This document shows, piece by piece, positions 27,181 through 37,251 of a DNA stretch of 64,000 nucleotides. The DNA lies in NCBI GenBank assembly GCA_016795285.1, contig JAEUIC010000005.1, positions 62,001 to 126,000 of the forward strand. Reading direction: 5' to 3'. The stretch comes from Planctomycetota bacterium (GTDB lineage: Bacteria > Planctomycetota > B15-G4 > SIAN01). The stretch's first letter is position 1. Each line of letters begins with the position of its first letter. A program made the position numbers and the translations under genes. The notes below the pieces were generated by a model. It saw only the letters and a program-made list of their open reading frames with translations. It was not told the origin of the DNA and searched no databases.

Positions 27181-28323
27181 CTAGACGGAGAGGAGCTCGT
27201 CGTAGAGCGATTGGTAGCAGAGGACCATGGTGGCGAGGTCGTACTCGGCCAGCGCCTTCGCGCGGTTCGCCGCACCGATCGCCGCGCGGCGCGCCGGATC
27301 GTCGAGCAGCTGGCGCAGCGCCGCGGCCAACGCCGCCGGCGCGCGCGACTCGACCACGAAGTCGCGGTTCTCGGGCGCGATCATCGTCGCCACGTCCCCC
27401 ACCGCGGTCGAGACGGCCGCCCGCCCGCACCCCATCGCCTCGAGCAGCGAGATCGGCATCTGCTCGGTGTGGGACGAGAGGGCGAAGAGGTCGAGCGCGC
27501 GGTAGGCGTCGCGCGGATCGGGGAGGTTGCCGGCGAAGCGGACGCGCGCGGCGATGCCGAGCGATTGCGCCAGCGACCGCAGCGCCCCCTCCTCGGGGCC
27601 GTCGCCGACGATCAGCAGATGGGCGGTGCGCCACGTCGCGCTGGCGCCAGCCGGCTGCTCCGCGAGCGCGCGGATCAGCAGGTCGAGCCCCTTCTCGGCG
27701 CGCAGTCGCGCCACCGTGCCGACCACCGCGACCTCCTGCGGCAGCTGCAGCGCAGCGCGCGCGGCGGCGCGGCTCGCGGCATCGGGCGGCGGCGCGAAGT
27801 GGGCGAGGTCGATCCCGTTCCGGATCCAGAGGCGCTTTCTCTCCGGCACGTGCCAGCTCGTCTCGGCGCGCCGCAACAAGAGCTGCGACGGCACGACGAC
27901 GCGCATCGCGAGCGGCAGCACGAGGCGGCGGAAGCGGACGCGGCGGGCGAGCTCGCCCTGCGCCTCGTCGGGGCCGAAGCCATCCTCGCCGTGCAGCACG
28001 CGGCGGTAGCCGAAGAGGCGCGCACCCGGGATCGCCTCGATCGCCCCCCAGTTGTAGGTCAGCACGAGGTCGGGACGCTGCCGCGCGATCAGCTTGCCGA
28101 GCCGCCACGAGTAGGCGCCGAGACGGCCTTTCGGCGGCGGATCGGCGTAGGCGACGCGCGGGTGGCCCGCGAGCCGCGCCGCGCAGGCGAAGTTGCCGTC
28201 GAGCCCGACGATCGTGTGGCGGAAGCGGTCGGGCAGCGCGTGGATCAGCGTGGCGGTGCGCACCTGCGGCCCGCCCGCCGCGAAGGTGCTGAAGAGATGG
28301 AGCAGGTGGTGCGCGCCCGCCAT
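27181..28323 (-). CDS. GT4-family glycosyltransferase
   Basis: A 380-residue GT-B fold enzyme. The acceptor-side N-terminal domain begins with a Gly-Gly loop (FSTFAAGGPQVRTATL). The donor-binding C-terminal domain carries VGTVARLRAEKGLDLLIRA, LLIVGDGPEEGALR and the E-x7-E nucleotide-sugar motif in EQMPISLLEAMGCGRAAVS. It should transfer a sugar from a nucleotide donor in the cytoplasm during polysaccharide or glycolipid assembly; donor and acceptor are unknown. It starts 4 bp after the stop of the oxidoreductase-epimerase fusion and is the last gene of a three-gene minus-strand operon. Confidence 0.9.
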   Translation of the reverse strand: MAGAHHLLHLFSTFAAGGPQVRTATLIHALPDRFRHTIVGLDGNFACAARLAGHPRVAYADPPPKGRLGAYSWRLGKLIARQRPDLVLTYNWGAIEAIPGARLFGYRRVLHGEDGFGPDEAQGELARRVRFRRLVLPLAMRVVVPSQLLLRRAETSWHVPERKRLWIRNGIDLAHFAPPPDAASRAAARAALQLPQEVAVVGTVARLRAEKGLDLLIRALAEQPAGASATWRTAHLLIVGDGPEEGALRSLAQSLGIAARVRFAGNLPDPRDAYRALDLFALSSHTEQMPISLLEAMGCGRAAVSTAVGDVATMIAPENRDFVVESRAPAALAAALRQLLDDPARRAAIGAANRAKALAEYDLATMVLCYQSLYDELLSV

Positions 28324-28327
28324 CGAC

Positions 28328-30538
28328 TCAGCCGTGCGCGGTCGCGTTCGCCGCCGTCGCGCGCGGCGGCGGCAGCGTCGCGGCGAGGAACGCCGCGCGT
28401 TCGGCGATCGGCTGCCAACCGAGCTCCGCCTTCGGCCGCGCGTTGTCGAAGCCGCGCGCCGCCGCTCGCGTGGCGAGATCGCGCCAGCTCGGCGGCTCGG
28501 CGCCCGGCTTGCGGATCGCCTTCTTCACGGCGTACTTGAAGAGCTCTTCGAGGTACCAGCGGGTGATCGACTCGGGGTGGAAGCGGAAGTCGCGGTGGAG
28601 CTGCGCGCGCAGCAGGTCGACCCACTCGCGCGCGGTGAGGCGCACGTCGCCGACCAGGTTGTAGGAGCGGTTGGCGGCGGCGGGCAGCAGCGCCATGCGG
28701 GCGAGGCCGTCGGCGACGTCGTCGACCGTGACGAACGGCAGCGGCAGGTTCCCGCCCCCCCAACCGAAGACCTGGGAGTCCTTCGCCCAGAAGCCGACGC
28801 CCGAGTGCTGCGGAGCGCCGCGCGCGCCGACCACGAAGCCGGGCCGCGCGATCACCAGCTCGAGCTTCTTCTCGCCCGCTTGCGACGCCGCGAGCGACTG
28901 CAGCAGCGCCTCGGTGGCGATCTTGCCGCGCGCGTAGAGGCTGCGCCGCGCCGGCTCGCGGTCGAGCGGCGCCTCTTCGGTGATCGGCGCCGCGCCGCCG
29001 TCGCAGAGGTCGTAGACGGCGATCGAGCTGGTGTAGACCAGCCGCTGCACGCCGCTCGCCGCGCAGGCGTTGGCGACGGTGCGCGCGCCGCCGAGCATGG
29101 TGCGCTCGAAGTCGGTCCACGTCTCGCCGCCGCCGGTGGCGAGGTGGACCACCGACGCGCAACCGGTGAAGGCGCGCTCGAGCGCGGCCGGATCGGAGAG
29201 TTCGCCAGCGAAGAGGGTCACCCCGTCGCGGCGCAGCACGTCGGGGACGAACGCCGGCTTGCGGACCAGCGCATGGACGCGCTGGCCGGCGCGCAGCAGT
29301 CGTTCGACGAGATGGGTGCCGAGGAAGCCGTTCGCACCGGTCACCGCGACGGCGACGTCGGACGCGCCGCCGGCCGCGGCGGCGGGCGCTCGCGCGGTGC
29401 TGCTCGAGATGCCGCTCGGTGCGGTGCTCGGTGCGGCGACGCCGGCCACGCTGCCGCTCGCTTCGGCCTCCGGGACGGCGGCGGCGGCGAGGTCGCAGCA
29501 CTCGACCACCTGCAGCCCCTGCTGCGCATCGCACGGATAGCGCGGCCCGCCGCGCAAGCTGGCGTGGAACGCCGCCAGCGAGTCGCGCATGCCGACGAAG
29601 AAGAGGTCGCTGCGGCCGGAGAGCTTCAACGTCGAGGCGACGTAGGCGAGCGCGCCGCGCCACCCGGCGCGCAGCAGCGCGACCGCATTGAACTGCGCGT
29701 TCTTCAACTGATCCCAGAAGTCGGGCCAGGGGGTCTTGCGGGTCTGCGTCACGTGGCCGCGCAAGAGGTCGACGTGCAGCGACCCGTCCTGGCCGAGCAG
29801 GCGCACGAAGCTCTCGGCGAAGTCGCGCCCGAACGAGAGGTGGAGCGACGCGGTGCCGCGCTCGTGGGTCAGCGCGAGCTGCCAGGTGTCGTAGAAGACG
29901 ACGCCCGGCGCGAGCTCGCGGCGGCCGCCCGGCACCGAGGTGACCGAGCGGACCGGGCCGAGCAAGTCGACCAACTGCGAGAAGGGGTGGGTCGCCTGCT
30001 CGAAGATGATGTTGCGCGGCGTGCGGAACATGAAGTGGGCGAAGTCGCGCGTGTTCAGCTGGCGCAGCGGCACCGAGAGGCAGGCGAAGACGTGGTCGAG
30101 TTCGCCGAGATCGCCGCGCGCCAGCGTCGCCTTCGCAGCGCGGTAGCTCGGGTGGAAGGTCGCGTTGTGGTTGACGGCCAGTGGCAGGCCGCGCGCCGCC
30201 GCCAGCAGCAGCAGCCGCTGTGCATCGCCGCGATTGGTCGCGAGCGGCTTCTCGAGGAAGACGCCGACGCCCGCTTCGAGCAGCTCGGTGGCGACCTCGA
30301 CGTGGCGCTGCGGCGGGACCAGCGCGTGGGCGACGTCGGGCTTGCCGGCGGCGACGAGTTCGGCGACGGAAGCGTGGACGCGCGGGACGCCGTGGCGGCG
30401 CGCCAGCGACTCGGCGCGCGCGCGGTCGACGTCGACCAGCGCGACCACCTCGACGCCTTGCAGCTTCTTCAGGACCTGCAGGTGGTAGTCGGCGATGAAG
30501 CCGGCCCCCACCACCGCCACCTTGGTCGTCGCGCTCAC
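28328..30538 (-). CDS. Fusion of Gfo/Idh/MocA oxidoreductase and NAD-dependent sugar epimerase/dehydratase
   Basis: A 736-residue, two-enzyme polypeptide. Residues 1 to about 355 are a Gfo/Idh/MocA dehydrogenase: Rossmann motif VAVVGAGFIADYH and the catalytic-lysine signature FLEKPLATN. An Ala/Ser-rich linker follows (about 355-392). Residues about 393-736 are an extended short-chain dehydrogenase of the epimerase family: VAVTGANGFLGTHLVERLL, a TSS motif (LVYTSSIAVYD) and catalytic YxxxK (LYARGK). The start is GTG 30538, overlapping the amidohydrolase stop by 4 nt. Both halves appear intact and probably act in sequence on a nucleotide sugar, feeding the GT4 enzyme encoded next. The substrate is unknown. 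Two frame-joined genes are unlikely, because one frame covers everything. Confidence 0.88.
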   Translation of the reverse strand: MSATTKVAVVGAGFIADYHLQVLKKLQGVEVVALVDVDRARAESLARRHGVPRVHASVAELVAAGKPDVAHALVPPQRHVEVATELLEAGVGVFLEKPLATNRGDAQRLLLLAAARGLPLAVNHNATFHPSYRAAKATLARGDLGELDHVFACLSVPLRQLNTRDFAHFMFRTPRNIIFEQATHPFSQLVDLLGPVRSVTSVPGGRRELAPGVVFYDTWQLALTHERGTASLHLSFGRDFAESFVRLLGQDGSLHVDLLRGHVTQTRKTPWPDFWDQLKNAQFNAVALLRAGWRGALAYVASTLKLSGRSDLFFVGMRDSLAAFHASLRGGPRYPCDAQQGLQVVECCDLAAAAVPEAEASGSVAGVAAPSTAPSGISSSTARAPAAAAGGASDVAVAVTGANGFLGTHLVERLLRAGQRVHALVRKPAFVPDVLRRDGVTLFAGELSDPAALERAFTGCASVVHLATGGGETWTDFERTMLGGARTVANACAASGVQRLVYTSSIAVYDLCDGGAAPITEEAPLDREPARRSLYARGKIATEALLQSLAASQAGEKKLELVIARPGFVVGARGAPQHSGVGFWAKDSQVFGWGGGNLPLPFVTVDDVADGLARMALLPAAANRSYNLVGDVRLTAREWVDLLRAQLHRDFRFHPESITRWYLEELFKYAVKKAIRKPGAEPPSWRDLATRAAARGFDNARPKAELGWQPIAERAAFLAATLPPPRATAANATAHG

Positions 30539-32100
30539 GATCCCCCCGCGCAGCAGCCGCCTGCTGATCCGCTCGCCCCGCCACCCGCCCCGCCGGTCGG
30601 CGCTGCCGCCGGCTTCGGCGCCCGCCGCGCCTCCGCGACGATCGCCCGCACCCGCTCCATCAAGGTCGGCCCGTGGTACGGGATGCCGTCCTTGATCGTC
30701 CATTCGATGCCGCCGGCGTGAACCGGGCGGCCGTCCACGTTGACGTCGGCGCCGGTCGGATAGAGGAGGCGCAGGTTGTCGAGCGGGTTGCCGTTCACCA
30801 GCACCAGATCGGCGAGCCACCCCTCCTTGATGCGGCCGAGCTGCGACTCGACGCCGACGACGCGCGCGCCATTCAGCGTCGCCTGGGTCACCACTTCGAG
30901 CGGCGTGAAGCCCGCCTCCTCGTGGAGCTCGAGCTCGCGCAGGTAGCCGAAGCCGTACATCTCGTAGATGAAGCCGGCGTCCTCGCCGCAGGTCACCGTG
31001 CCGCCGAGGTCGGCGAACCGCTTCACCGCCGCCATCCAGATCCGGTAGTTCTCGCGCCAGAACGCCTCGTCGGTCGAGCTCCAGCCGATGAAGAAGCTGC
31101 CGTGCGAATCGAGGTTCGGCTCGAAGAAGCGGGCGAGGCCGGGATGGAGGTGGTCGCGGAACCACGGTTGGTTCTGCGCGCGGGTGAGGTCGCGCGACGC
31201 CTCGTAGATCGCGAGCGTCGGGTCCCAGGCGAGCTCTGCCGCGACCATGCGCGCCAGCACCTGCTCGAGCTTCGCCGGGTCGGCCTCGCGCCAGAGGCGG
31301 CCGGCGTAGCGGAAGCGGTCGACCTCGTTGCTGTAGGAGAAGTCGGGCGGGAAGCGCTGCAGGCCGATCAGCGCGGCGTCGGGCACGCCGTACCAGTGCT
31401 CGATCGAGGTCATGCCGAGCCGGACGCAGTCGAGGACGGTGGTCTCCTCGACGCCCATGTGGATCGTGGTCGGCAGCTTCAACCGCTTCGCCTCGTCGAC
31501 CACCGCGTCGAGCGCGTCGCGGTCCATGCTGAAGAGCTTCAAGCCGTCGGCGCCGCGCGCCGCGAGGTCGCGCACTTGTGCGCGCAGGGCGTCCGGCTTG
31601 CCGTTGTTGAGGAACGGGTAGATCCAGAAGCGCGGCGCGGCGAGCGTGCCGTCGCGGCTCTGCTGGCGCAGCACGAGGCTGCGCTCGAACTCGGAGCCGA
31701 CGTCGCGCACCGCGGTGATCCCGCAGGCGAGCCAGAGGTTGAACTGGTACTCGTTCTCGATCGCGAGCCCGCCGCGCTCCTCCTGGATGTGGCCGTGCAG
31801 GTTGAAGAAACCGGGCAGGAGCCACTTCCCCTTGCCGTCGATCACGGTCGCGTGGGCATCGCTCGGCCCGGCGCGCCCCACCTTCTCGATCTTGTTGCCG
31901 CGCACCAGCACGTCGGTCGGCCCGGTCGGCGGCGTCCCGTTGCCGCGGATCACCATCACGTCGCGGATCAGCAGCGACTCGGCGCGCGTGGCGTGCTTGG
32001 GCGCCGCCGCATCGCCCGCGGCGCGCGCCCGCGCGACCGGCGCTGCGAGCGACACCGCGACCACCACCGCGAGCCGGCAGACCAGGAACGCGCGCGCCAT
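30535..32100 (-). CDS. Exported amidohydrolase-superfamily protein
   Basis: A 521-residue metal-dependent hydrolase of the imidazolonepropionase/prolidase-like group. A signal peptide spans the first ~28 residues from ATG 32100; GTG 32112 is an alternative start, but GGGGA is better placed for ATG. Metal-site elements in order are LPGFFNLHGH (HxH), GLKLFSMD (Lys), TTIHMGVE (His), TSIEHWYG (His) and TCGEDAGF (Asp). The C-terminus returns to the beta-sandwich typical of the family (GRIKEGWLADLVLVNGNPL) and ends in a Gly/Ala/Cys-rich tail. The substrate could be a dipeptide or a cyclic amide. It heads the operon with the fusion enzyme and GT4 gene; whether it shares their pathway is unclear. Confidence 0.88.
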   Translation of the reverse strand: MARAFLVCRLAVVVAVSLAAPVARARAAGDAAAPKHATRAESLLIRDVMVIRGNGTPPTGPTDVLVRGNKIEKVGRAGPSDAHATVIDGKGKWLLPGFFNLHGHIQEERGGLAIENEYQFNLWLACGITAVRDVGSEFERSLVLRQQSRDGTLAAPRFWIYPFLNNGKPDALRAQVRDLAARGADGLKLFSMDRDALDAVVDEAKRLKLPTTIHMGVEETTVLDCVRLGMTSIEHWYGVPDAALIGLQRFPPDFSYSNEVDRFRYAGRLWREADPAKLEQVLARMVAAELAWDPTLAIYEASRDLTRAQNQPWFRDHLHPGLARFFEPNLDSHGSFFIGWSSTDEAFWRENYRIWMAAVKRFADLGGTVTCGEDAGFIYEMYGFGYLRELELHEEAGFTPLEVVTQATLNGARVVGVESQLGRIKEGWLADLVLVNGNPLDNLRLLYPTGADVNVDGRPVHAGGIEWTIKDGIPYHGPTLMERVRAIVAEARRAPKPAAAPTGGAGGGASGSAGGCCAGGS

Positions 32101-32230
32101 CTCGATCCCCACGGGAGGTGCGCGCCGTGTTCATCCCCCTCGGCGCGCGAGGGGCGCGATTGTAGGCATGCGACGCTGCCGCCCACGCGCCTGCGCCTCG
32201 CCCGCCTCGCGCCGCTCGGCGCCGCCGCCG

Positions 32231-34354
32231 TCACTTCTTCGCGGGCTTCCCGGCTGGCTCGGTCGCATTCGCGCTCCCCACCGTCTTCTGCCAGAAGGCG
32301 TGCGTGGCGGGCAACGCCAGCAGCGCCTCGGGCCCCTTCTCCTTCACGTCGACGAAGAGCCCGTACCACTCGCCGGTCTGCACGACATCGTTGCCGCGCG
32401 TCGCCTTCGTGAACTGGTCCTTGCCGCCGCCGAAGTCGAGCAGCGCGCCGATCGCCTGGAAGGTGTGGTAGCTCGAGTCGCCGCTGCCGCCTTGCGAGTC
32501 GGCACCGCCCCCGCCGCCGTAGCGATCGTCGCCGCCGCCATCGAGCAGCACCGCGACCGCGGTGTTGGCCGTCCCGCCGAGCGCGAGCCCGCCGACGTCG
32601 TACTGGTCGTCGCCGCCCTCGTCGATCAGCCAGCCGACCCCTTCGTCCCACGCCGCGCCGCAGTTGGCCGCGCACTTCGTCTCGTAGCGATCGTTGCCGC
32701 CGGCGTCCCAGCGCAGGCCGACCGCCTGGTGGACGCCGAACCCCTGGCTGTAGCGGTAGCCGCGGTTCACGTCGTCGCCGCCGCCGTCGTACATCAGGCC
32801 GAGGCCGAAGAAGTAGGCGCCGCCCTGGCTGAAGTTGCCCGACTCGTACTCGCCCTTGCCGTTGCCGAGGTAGGCGAAGAGGCCGATCCCGCCGCCGAGC
32901 ACCTGGCCGTCGCGGAAGCCGAAGCTGTAGCCCTGCGACGCGCCGTGGAAGCTGCCCGGCCCCGAGTCGCCGTAGACGTCGGGCCAGTGGCCATTCGCCA
33001 CGTAGACGTCATCGCCCGCGCCATCGATCAGCGCCGCGCAGCCCGGCCCGTTGCTGGCACCCTGCGCATAGGCCCACGCCGAGTAGCGATCGTTGCCGGC
33101 GCGATCGAGCAAGAGACCGACGCCGGTGAACGCGTAGCCCTGCGCGTAGTCGTGCGCGACGTACTCGTCGTCGCCTTCGAGGTCCTGCAGGACGGCAACG
33201 CCGAAGCAGGCGGAGCCCTGCGCGAGGCGCGCCCCCTCGTAGCGATCCTTCCCCTTCGCATCGACCAGCAGCGCGACGCCGCACGCCGCGTAGGCGAGGC
33301 CGGGCGCCGCTGCGACGTAGCGATCGTTGCCGTGGAGGTCGAGCACCACGCGCACGAGCGGCCCGTCCGCCTCGTCGACCGCCGCCGCGCGCTCCCACGT
33401 GTCGTCGCCGCCGAGGTCGATCAGCAGCGCCGCGCTGCCGCGGATCGTCGTCTTGCCGTTGCCGAGCAGCACGACGCGCGACTCGTCGCGGATCCCGACG
33501 CTCGCGATCACGTCGCCGCTGAAGCCATCGACCTTGCCGGCCGCGCGCGCCGTCTTCGCCAGGCGGCGGCCGAGCGTCGCCAGGAACGACGGCTCGGCGA
33601 GGCGCGCCACGCGCTCTCCCACCTGCAGCAGCCGCACGCGATCGACCTTGCGCGCCAGCGCCTTGAAGCGCTCGAGCAGCGCGTTCTGCTCGACGCTGAT
33701 CACCGGCTTCGGGGAGTGGCAGAGGAAGAACGCCTCGCACCACTGCGGGAATGCGGTGCGCGCCAGCTTGCGCTCCTCCGCCGTGACGTTCACCAGCACC
33801 GCATCGAGCGCGTCGTGGCAGCCGGCGAGGTAGCTCGACAGCAGTTCGAGCAGCTCCTCGTTCACCACCGCGCCGCCGTCGAGCGGCGCCCCGCCAGTCG
33901 GCGGCGCGATCTGCAACCAGAGCGCGTCGAGGTCGCGCAGCGTGGCGCGCCCCGGATCGGTCGCTGCCGTCTCCGCATCGACGGCGCCGCTCGGCTCCGC
34001 CGCGTCGATCCACGCCGCCACGCTGCCGAGCAGCCCGCTCAGCGCGACGCCGTTGCCCTTCGGGAAGGCGGCCTGCGCGCCGTCGCGCAGCTCGGCGGCG
34101 ATGCGCGGCGCGCTCCACGGCTGCGCCAGCGCCTCGTTCACGCGCGACAGCCGCGTACGGCCGAGCGTCGCATCGGTGGCGCGCACCACGCCGGCCAAGT
34201 GGTCGGCGACGCCGGCGAACTCCTTCGCGAAACCGCGCGCCTGCGCGATCCGCTCGAGCAGGAGCCACGCGGGCGGCTTCTCCGGCTCCTCGCGCAACGC
34301 GCCCGAGAGCGAGCCGACGACGAGCGACGCGAGGAGGGCGGGGCGATGGCGCAT
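32231..34354 (-). CDS. Exported protein with ~12 Gly-Asp-Tyr repeats, unknown function
   Basis: A 707-residue protein. A short hydrophobic N-terminus (LLASLVVGSLSGA) suggests export. Residues about 25-280 are helical, without a recognised domain. Residues about 307-665 consist of roughly twelve units of 24-30 residues following (V/I)(G/A)xLLDxxGxDxYxxxxxAQGxxxxG, for example VAVLQDLEGDDEYVAHDYAQ and VGLLLDRAGNDRYSAWAYAQ. Gly and Asp positions recur as in calcium-binding beta-solenoids, but the motif is not the RTX nonapeptide. The C-terminus is Lys/Pro-rich. I know no named family for it. The minus-strand neighbours are separated by 130 bp, so it is probably transcribed alone. Confidence 0.8.
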   Translation of the reverse strand: MRHRPALLASLVVGSLSGALREEPEKPPAWLLLERIAQARGFAKEFAGVADHLAGVVRATDATLGRTRLSRVNEALAQPWSAPRIAAELRDGAQAAFPKGNGVALSGLLGSVAAWIDAAEPSGAVDAETAATDPGRATLRDLDALWLQIAPPTGGAPLDGGAVVNEELLELLSSYLAGCHDALDAVLVNVTAEERKLARTAFPQWCEAFFLCHSPKPVISVEQNALLERFKALARKVDRVRLLQVGERVARLAEPSFLATLGRRLAKTARAAGKVDGFSGDVIASVGIRDESRVVLLGNGKTTIRGSAALLIDLGGDDTWERAAAVDEADGPLVRVVLDLHGNDRYVAAAPGLAYAACGVALLVDAKGKDRYEGARLAQGSACFGVAVLQDLEGDDEYVAHDYAQGYAFTGVGLLLDRAGNDRYSAWAYAQGASNGPGCAALIDGAGDDVYVANGHWPDVYGDSGPGSFHGASQGYSFGFRDGQVLGGGIGLFAYLGNGKGEYESGNFSQGGAYFFGLGLMYDGGGDDVNRGYRYSQGFGVHQAVGLRWDAGGNDRYETKCAANCGAAWDEGVGWLIDEGGDDQYDVGGLALGGTANTAVAVLLDGGGDDRYGGGGGADSQGGSGDSSYHTFQAIGALLDFGGGKDQFTKATRGNDVVQTGEWYGLFVDVKEKGPEALLALPATHAFWQKTVGSANATEPAGKPAKK

Positions 34355-34445
34355 GGCGGAATCGTAGGCCGCGGCACGCCGATCCGCGCCGGCCGCTATC
34401 CTCCCGCGTCGCGCTTGCGGTGGCTGCCGGCCACCGACGGCGCAC
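34355..34445. other. Divergent promoter region ahead of the TPP riboswitch
   Basis: These 91 bp separate the start of the repeat protein from the riboswitch. They must hold promoters for both directions, but no hexamer pair stands out. Confidence 0.3.
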
Positions 34446-36364
<1,919 letters not shown>

Positions 36365-36372
36365 GCGCGGGC

Positions 36373-36408
36373 GCTGGCGCGCTGCGCAACGTTCCGCAGC
36401 GCGCCAGC
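36373..36408 (+). terminator. Hairpin downstream of thiC
   Basis: A perfect 14-bp inverted repeat (GCTGGCGCGCTGCG at 36373-36386 with its complement at 36395-36408) and an 8-nt loop, 8 bp after the thiC stop. It lacks a T-run. A second imperfect pair (CTCGACGC/GCGTCGAG, 36408-36439) follows. Confidence 0.5.
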
Positions 36409-36486
36409 TCGACGCAGCCCGCCGCGCGCGAGCGTCGAGTTGACGCGCGAGCGACGGCGCGCCGCAGCGCGCCCCGGCGCCGCGGC

Positions 36487-36503
36487 TTGGCACGCCCGCT
36501 GCA
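36487..36503 (+). promoter_or_regulatory. Sigma-54 (RpoN)-type -24/-12 promoter for hsp20
   Basis: TTGGCACG-CCCG-CTGCA matches the RpoN consensus YTGGCACG-N4-TTGCA except for one base in the -12 box (C for T). GG and GC have the required spacing. Transcription should start near 36514, about 40 nt before the hsp20 ATG at 36555. No heat-shock-factor hexamer pair is as good. Confidence 0.6.
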
Positions 36504-36554
36504 ATGGTCCCCGTGTCGCCACGCGAGTGCGTGGGGACAGGAGGATCCGATTCC

Positions 36555-37043
36555 ATGGACTGCATGATTCCGTTCCGTCGTCGCGCGGCAGGTTCCTCGA
36601 CGGCCGCGCACTCCCGCCACCCGAACACCCTGTTCGATCGCATGGTGAACGACCTCTTCGGCGAGTCGTGGCTGGTCGTGCCGGGCCGCGCCGCGAGCGA
36701 TGCCGGCGCCGTCGACTGGCTGCCGGCGCTCGACCTCAAGGAAGAGGAAGAGCAGATCACCGTGCGCGTCGAGTTGCCGGGCGTCGACGCCAAGGACGTC
36801 GACGTCGAGCTCCATGACGACGTGCTGGTGCTCTCGGGCAAGAAGGAGGAGCAGCACGAGGAGAAGGAGGGCGGACGCCTCTGGTCGGAGCGGCGCTACG
36901 GCGCCTTCCGGCGCGAGCTGCAGCTGCCCGCTCCCGTCGCGGCCGACAGCGTGAAGGCGAGCTGCGCGAAGGGCGTGCTCACCGTCACCTTGCAGAAGGC
37001 GAAGAGCGCCGCTGGCCGCAAGATCCCGGTCGAGGCGCGCTGA
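36555..37043 (+). CDS. Small heat-shock protein, Hsp20/alpha-crystallin family
   Basis: A 162-residue ATP-independent chaperone. The alpha-crystallin domain spans about 50-150: LDLKEEEEQITVRVELPGVD, AKDVDVELHDDVLVLSG, YGAFRRELQLP and the closing KGVLTVTLQKA. I chose ATG 36555, with AGGAGG (36539-36544) ahead; an in-frame ATG at 36504 lies on the predicted promoter -12 box and is rejected. The gene is monocistronic, bounded by a sigma-54-like promoter and a terminator. Confidence 0.95.
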   Translation: MDCMIPFRRRAAGSSTAAHSRHPNTLFDRMVNDLFGESWLVVPGRAASDAGAVDWLPALDLKEEEEQITVRVELPGVDAKDVDVELHDDVLVLSGKKEEQHEEKEGGRLWSERRYGAFRRELQLPAPVAADSVKASCAKGVLTVTLQKAKSAAGRKIPVEAR

Positions 37044-37091
37044 CCCGCGCCGCGATCGAGTGGTCGAACGACCGCAACCTGCCGCTCGACT

Positions 37092-37130
37092 GCGGGCGCC
37101 GCTCCTCCGGGGGCGGCGCCCGCTTCGTTG
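37092..37130 (+). terminator. Rho-independent-like terminator after hsp20
   Basis: A perfect 11-bp stem GCGGGCGCCGC/GCGGCGCCCGC (37092-37102, 37113-37123) with a 10-nt loop is followed by TTCGTTG. It lies 49 bp after the hsp20 stop. Confidence 0.6.
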
Positions 37131-37251
37131 CCGCGGATCGGCCGCGCGGCTAGTTCCGTTGCAGTCCCGCAAGTCGCGAGGCCCGCCGCGTCGATCTCCG
37201 CGTCGATCGCCGCGCTGGTCGGCACGCCCCCTCCCGCCTGAAGCTCTCCCG

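Noticed and set aside
24178..28539. Open frame of more than 1400 codons on the plus strand across dsbD and the GT4 gene
   Set aside because: Arg/Ala-rich shadow frame of two real minus-strand genes; no domain or ribosome site.
36373..36439. HrcA/CIRCE or other heat-shock operator upstream of hsp20
   Set aside because: The inverted repeats do not match CIRCE; the first is better explained as a hairpin after thiC.
36504..36554. Longer hsp20 start at ATG 36504
   Set aside because: It lies on the predicted promoter -12 box and lacks a ribosome site, whereas ATG 36555 has AGGAGG upstream.
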